Assembly: GCA_030141605.1 (NCBI GenBank)
Contig: JAQGDQ010000039.1
Location: 1-64,000 of the forward strand
Length of the DNA: 64,000 nt
Direction: 5' to 3'
DNA from: Tubiluchus corallicola
Lineage: Eukaryota; Priapulida; Priapulimorpha; Priapulimorphida; Tubiluchidae
Within the stretch, counting starts at the first letter, position 1; each line of letters begins with the position of its first letter. Positions 59,171-64,000 of the stretch are shown here, one piece after another. Under the pieces are notes generated by a model, which saw only the letters and a list, made by a program, of their open reading frames with translations, had not been told where the DNA came from and made no database searches. A program made the translations under genes and the position numbers.

Positions 59171-62099
59171 TAAAATGTAATCTGTAACGTGATTTTATTA
59201 ATACACAACATATTCATCACACTTTTATTGCTGAACCTTTCTAACGATCTTTCGTGAACATTCTAATAAATCTAACTTTCCCAGAGGTTTTGCTTTTTGT
59301 TTAAATTTGCCCATTTGTTTGCGTAGTATTTCTGTGCGGTCATACACGTCACAGTTATGTACTTGAACTTTACTTCCGGGACTTATAACACCCTAGCGTC
59401 CTTTTCACGCCCATGGAGCTCGTTTTATTTGTATTCTAAGCAAATAAAAGCAATAATAAGAGTCATAATGAACAGTTAGAAGCCAGACTATAGCCATTCT
59501 CGGTTTCAGATTTTTCTTTCGAATTCACTTATCGGTTTCAGGTGTCTGACACACGTCTTGTTGATGTCAGCTTTGTGCAGACACTGTGTAATTAGCACAC
59601 ACTTGTGTCGCAACATCTGTGAAATACAATTTCATTTCACTGAGTTGTTAACTTTAAAGACGCGCGACTTGATGACTTTTTAAAAATGGCGTTTACAACC
59701 GAGACACGAGTGAAAATGTGGCGCTACCTATAGCTCAGTTGTTCGTTCCTCAGAATTCGTAATCTCTTTTCAAAAGTTGAGCTAACTTTGACACTAATAG
59801 CGTGAAAAAGGTATGGCGATGACGATGGCGATGACGACGGTGACTTTATGAAACCATTTTCAGCGGTGTAAACGTTTAACCATTACCACTGCTCAGCGCG
59901 CTTTAGCTATTGATCTGTTTCTTGTTTTGTTGCATGGATCGCGGCTCAGTAACAATGCCAACATCACTCTAATATAAACATTTTTTGGTAACAATGTACA
60001 AAACTTTTAGCTAAAATATGATTAATTTGAACGTGAATTAAATTAAAACGTGAAAAAGTTCGTATTTTCTGGAAAATTCTATAATGAAATAAAAAAGACA
60101 GCGCTATGACTAGATTTCATGGGTGTAATTCGAGCCCATTTTTTATTAGGGTTAAGTTACTTTTTCCACTATTTACGACGTTTCAGCATCAGGATCCGTC
60201 ATCATCGACTCTTCGTCATTGAAATCTCAAAGTAAGTTAGGCAAATCTTGTAAGGCGATTCTTAAATAAACTTAAATATACAAGTAGGCATAAATAAATT
60301 ATCACTTGTTTCACAAGCAGTCAAGAAGTATCTTTCCTTTGTACATTCAGACTTTGCGGTTTAACTGGCAGAAACTGTTTACTATTTATTGACAAAAACA
60401 TTGCTGAAGTTCAACTAAGTCGTGGATATTATTCCTCCACACTAGTGTAATATACATCGATAATGATTTTTACCATCTATATAAATTAATTGTGTTTTGT
60501 TTTGTACAGCTACAATATTCCTTTGTAAGGAAATTTTGTCTCTATTATACGTCTCTTCCGTTGTCGATTTAAACTGTTTCTTTTATTTGTTGACGATGTA
60601 TTATGGTGTTTATTTTTAATGGAGGTTCAATAAACAAACGTATGTACATAATGGTGATCTTCCTATTGCAGCAGTGGGAAAATAGTTTTCCTTTTTCTGT
60701 TAAACGTTCCACTGATGTTGCTATGCTTTCAAAGTAAACTTAAAAACGTGCTAATAATATGAACACCAACAATGCAAGAAACATGATGCAGAACTTTATT
60801 TGGTACATTTCCGCTGTGCAAGCAGCTTTCAGCTGCTTATTTTGTTTACGTAGGTTTAGTTGGCTGTTGCGCAGCCAAAAAGTACCAAAAGTTCCTGCGT
60901 CTTGTCATTTACAACGTTCGTGTTCACATTTTTCCCACCCAATAGAAGCTTGCTTATTTATTTCGCCTTAACAGTTAAATTGGGTTTTTAACGTTGTTCT
61001 TTATGACGCACGACAGTTTTATTGTTTCAAATCTCTCGTGTTTATTAATTTGATACTGTAGTATTATTGTTGTAGAACAGCACTGGTGTATTTGTAATAT
61101 ACAACGGCTCTTTAAAATTATTGCCAACAAAATAAAATTATTATTATCAGAAGTACTGTTTATAAAGGAATGATTTTTTTCACAAAAGATTCCTTTTACT
61201 AGCCAGCTAATGCACTTTTTATCATCATGTTATTATTGTGATCATTCAATACCCATAGGCAATACTGAATAATATTAGGAGACTAAAAGCAGCTTGGACT
61301 ACGCTATACATATCGTTATTCTCCTGAGAGTAGCACCTAATGTAGAAAAATACATTAATAATTACTCAGACGGTAGTTCTATTGTGCTTGCCGGCCTGGA
61401 CGTTATTATAAGCTTTGAGGAGAATACGTCACCTCTACTTTGAAAGAGGCGAACAAAACGGCCCCCTCGAGTTTATTGCTGATGTGTGAAGAATTCTTCT
61501 GTTTATTTACAAGTAATTATGAATAATTCTGCATTCATCCAAATTGCACTTAAGACTTGATAGGAAATGAAAAGATCCAACGCAATTCCAATATCCTTTT
61601 TGAACCACCCCCATCAACGGCAAGAGATTAGATGTGCGGATTTTGACGGATCGTTGTTCTGCTAAAGTACTAAATGCTACTATTAAATACTTTCAGCAGT
61701 GACTGAAAAAATGCACGAACGTTAAAATTAAAATTAGATAACATTTGCAATCAAGTGAATTTTGCAAATCTTTGTTGGAATAAATAAGAATTATTATTGA
61801 TGAGAATTTTACCGAGATTTTACCAAATTTTGGTAGAAAAGAAATGGGTACTGTGTTATACTGAGATTAGTGTCGTTGTCTATGAGTTCGTCAATTTAAA
61901 TAATTGTTAGAAATGAATTTAGCTGCAGCTATTAGTTAAATTAGCCTAATTTGCAAGTTATGGTAATAACTACAAAATGCTCTTCTCTTTATGACACCAT
62001 GATTGTTTCAAGCTCAGTGCCTCACAAAGAGTTGAATGCGTTCATGACAAAGGAAGTGTGTGGATAATTCACTAACAGCCCACAAGTGCTGTTATAATT
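59171..62099. other. Gene-poor stretch with one possible micro-exon
   Basis: No convincing gene. A 45-nt interval at 60187-60231 has a strong acceptor (TTTACGACGTTTCAG) and donor (GTAAGTTAG) but no partner exon was identified. A short ATGGCGATGACG repeat lies near 59812-59840. Confidence 0.35.
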
Positions 62100-62240
62100 G
62101 CTAGTGTTCTATTGATGTAATGTAATTGTTATTGTGTGAAAAAATTAAGTGTAATGAAAATGTAATGTGACCATAATTGTACGCTGGTGAAAAACGAATC
62201 TGAATCTGAATCTCTGAATCTGAAGGGAATCTGAATGAGC
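62100..62240 (+). mobile_element. LINE 3'-tail-like sequence ending in GAATCT repeats
   Basis: ATGTAATTGTTATTGTGTGA and then TCTGAATCTGAATCTCTGAA resemble the 3' untranslated tail of CR1/RTE-type LINEs, which end in short tandem repeats. Confidence 0.4.
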
Positions 62241-62394
62241 ATGACTATTGCAGAACACCGTATCTGCCTTCGTCACCTTCAATCTCATTCAGAAACGACT
62301 CGTCATCATAATTTGGATAAAACTGGTGCCAAACTTAGAGGTTAGAGCCAATCAAAAATTAGAAGTGACGTAAAGCATAAGTGAACTGCGTACA

Positions 62395-62613
62395 AGTAAA
62401 ACAGAAACAGAGAAGAAAGAAAGAAAAAAGAAGAAAAAAAGATAAGCAAGCAGGAAGGAAAGACGGAAGGAAGGAAGGAAGGAGAAAAGATATAAAGGAA
62501 AGGAGAGGAAAAAGGAATCAATGAAAGGAAAGAAATGAAGACGTAAAAAAGAAAAGGAGCAAAAAGACAGACAGAGAGGGGCGTTAGGTAGGGAGGCAGT
62601 GAGAGAGAGATAG

Positions 62614-62672
<59 letters not shown>

Positions 62673-62674
62673 GA

Positions 62675-62756
<82 letters not shown>

Positions 62757-62940
62757 TGGAGAGAGAGAGAGAGAGGGGGGGAAAGAGGAGAGAGAAATGG
62801 AGATATAGAAAGAATGCGTAAAAGCAGACAAAGAAAGCAAAGGGCGCAAGGACGAGAAGAAGAAGAAAGAAAGTGGTAACCAGCTAAATAAACAGGCAGG
62901 GGAAAGGAAAGGGGCAAAGAAAGACAATGAAAAGAACAAC
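62395..62940. repeat. Purine-rich tract with long (GA)n runs
   Basis: AAGAAAGAA and GGAAGGAAGG patches flank (GA)n runs at about 62620-62670 and 62685-62790. The two long Ser/Leu-rich frames on the minus strand are artefacts. Confidence 0.95.
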
Positions 62941-63284
62941 GAAACACATCACCAAAGAAACAATATTTTACTGGGATATGTGGTTGGATGACTTAAGGGT
63001 TTCACTGCCGATTGCTTCTTCCAATTAGAAATAATCTGACAACGAAAAAAAAAAAATCGGCGAATTATTCACATCATTGTCTGATAGTAAAATATTACAT
63101 ATCTTTGACCCCTTGTTAGGCCCTCAGCTAAGTTAATCAGCCGTTTAGCAGATCCAGCTTCCATTGTTCTTTTTTTGCGAAGAAAGACGAGTATGCAGTA
63201 TAAACGTGCTGGTATGCTGATCAAAACACAAAACAAAAAATGTAATACTTAGAATATCAAAGCACAAGAAAGCCCTCCACTTAC

Positions 63285-63495
63285 GTAAAGCTTAAAAAAT
63301 TCGTCTTGAAATTTTGTACTACTTACATACTGCCTTTTCGCATACAGGACTTGCGTCGGTAGTAACCTCTATAACGCTGTATAAAACACGTAAATTTAAA
63401 CTCCCGCGATGACCGTTAGACGCAGCCATTTTGATGATAAGTCATTAGAAGCAAGTTTAGATAACATTGTGTAAAACTTGAAAAAATAATCAGCT
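63285..63495 (-). repeat. Dispersed repeat A, copy 4
   Basis: Same orientation as copy 3; contains CGCAGCCATTTTGATGATAA and AAACTTGAAAAAATAATC, the reverse of the copy 1 text. Confidence 0.85.
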
Positions 63496-64000
63496 GTATA
63501 TATTACAAATAATAAAATGCAATGCGATTAGAATATCACGGGCAGAACGACGGTGTTAAGATTTATTGTGCAAAAAAAGAATAAATTTCATGTAACGAAT
63601 GCAGCTTTGTGTAACAAAAACGCTGCATTATGTAACAAGTCACAAAACTCGTCATTATGTAACAATTATTACATGTATGTAGCAATTTTTTGCCATTACA
63701 TAATGTACGCTCATTGTGGATCAAAAATAATGGGTCTTGAGGCTGGATTTGTTGTAGACTAAAAATTATGTGACTGGGTCTTGTCAGGGTTTGGGTTTGC
63801 TGTAAACTAAGTTGATTTCTTTCCTTTCAAGATGTGGTCTGGCTTCGGCTCGGCCTCGTCTGGTCTGTGACTGGTCTTGCCTAAGGTCTGATTTATCAGA
63901 GGTCGGAAATAAACTGACATAGTCTAATAATTAGAGCAAACTCAGACTGTGGTAAGACCCAATCACAGAGCATCGCCAACGTTAGTTACATAATCCATCA
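63496..64000. other. No gene recognised at the right edge
   Basis: Short repeats of ATGTAACAA with GCAGCTTTGTG-like spacing at about 63590-63665, then CTGGTCTTG-type repeats near 63840-63890. No coding signal. Confidence 0.5.

Noticed and set aside
62342-62947. Two Ser/Leu-rich frames of about 200 codons on the minus strand
   Set aside because: Translation of a (GA)n purine-rich tract.

Overview
This window is animal (metazoan) nuclear DNA, most likely from an invertebrate. The genes are split into short exons by GT-AG introns, and the sequence is AT-rich. It is packed with microsatellites, hairpin elements, tRNA-like SINEs and decayed LINEs. The Src-type SH2 exon is closest in style to the invertebrate Src42A group, and one small gene looks like an invertebrate CRF/DH44-type neuropeptide precursor. 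I cannot fix the phylum; a lophotrochozoan is a guess. There are no operons, ribosome binding sites or CRISPR arrays.

Layout. 0-9 kb: one SH2 exon of a Src-family kinase on the minus strand. Its 5' neighbourhood holds an 817-bp near-perfect inverted duplication, a second hairpin centred on (TA)n, a degenerate LINE, and a 1.2-kb foldback-like element with inverted arrays of a short GGTAC-containing repeat. 9-14 kb: an EGF-domain exon and a short Gly-X-Y (collagen-like) exon whose phases fit each other on the plus strand. 18-21.4 kb: a two-exon gene for a signal-peptide protein with a CRF/DH44-like C-terminal peptide. 21-25 kb: MITE-like hairpins and a hAT transposase relic.

25.7-51.1 kb: the core of the window. 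Two tandem, same-strand genes belong to the CIMIP2/FAM166 (DUF2475) family of ciliary microtubule inner proteins. Gene 1 has 10 exons and about 426 residues; gene 2 has 7 exons and about 327 residues. Every splice junction that I joined keeps one open frame. All but one junction in each gene are phase 1, falling in or next to the Gly of PGYTG/GHVPG motifs. Gene 1 carries three successive short-exon plus long-exon modules. An intronless rhodopsin-class GPCR lies, same strand, in the last intron of gene 1. The introns hold large microsatellites, minisatellites, hAT-type MITEs and an LTR-like element.

51.5-52.7 kb: a convergent single-exon gene on the minus strand encodes a 271-residue protein with a signal peptide and a GPI-type tail. 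53-64 kb is gene-poor: a 43-bp minisatellite that is open in all three frames, a LINE relic, a large GA-rich tract and copies of a dispersed repeat family, with two uncertain exon candidates near 60.2 and 62.3 kb.

If the family assignments hold, the two CIMIP2-like proteins would act together inside ciliary or sperm axoneme doublets. The other genes are unrelated neighbours: a kinase, a receptor, a secreted peptide and a surface protein.
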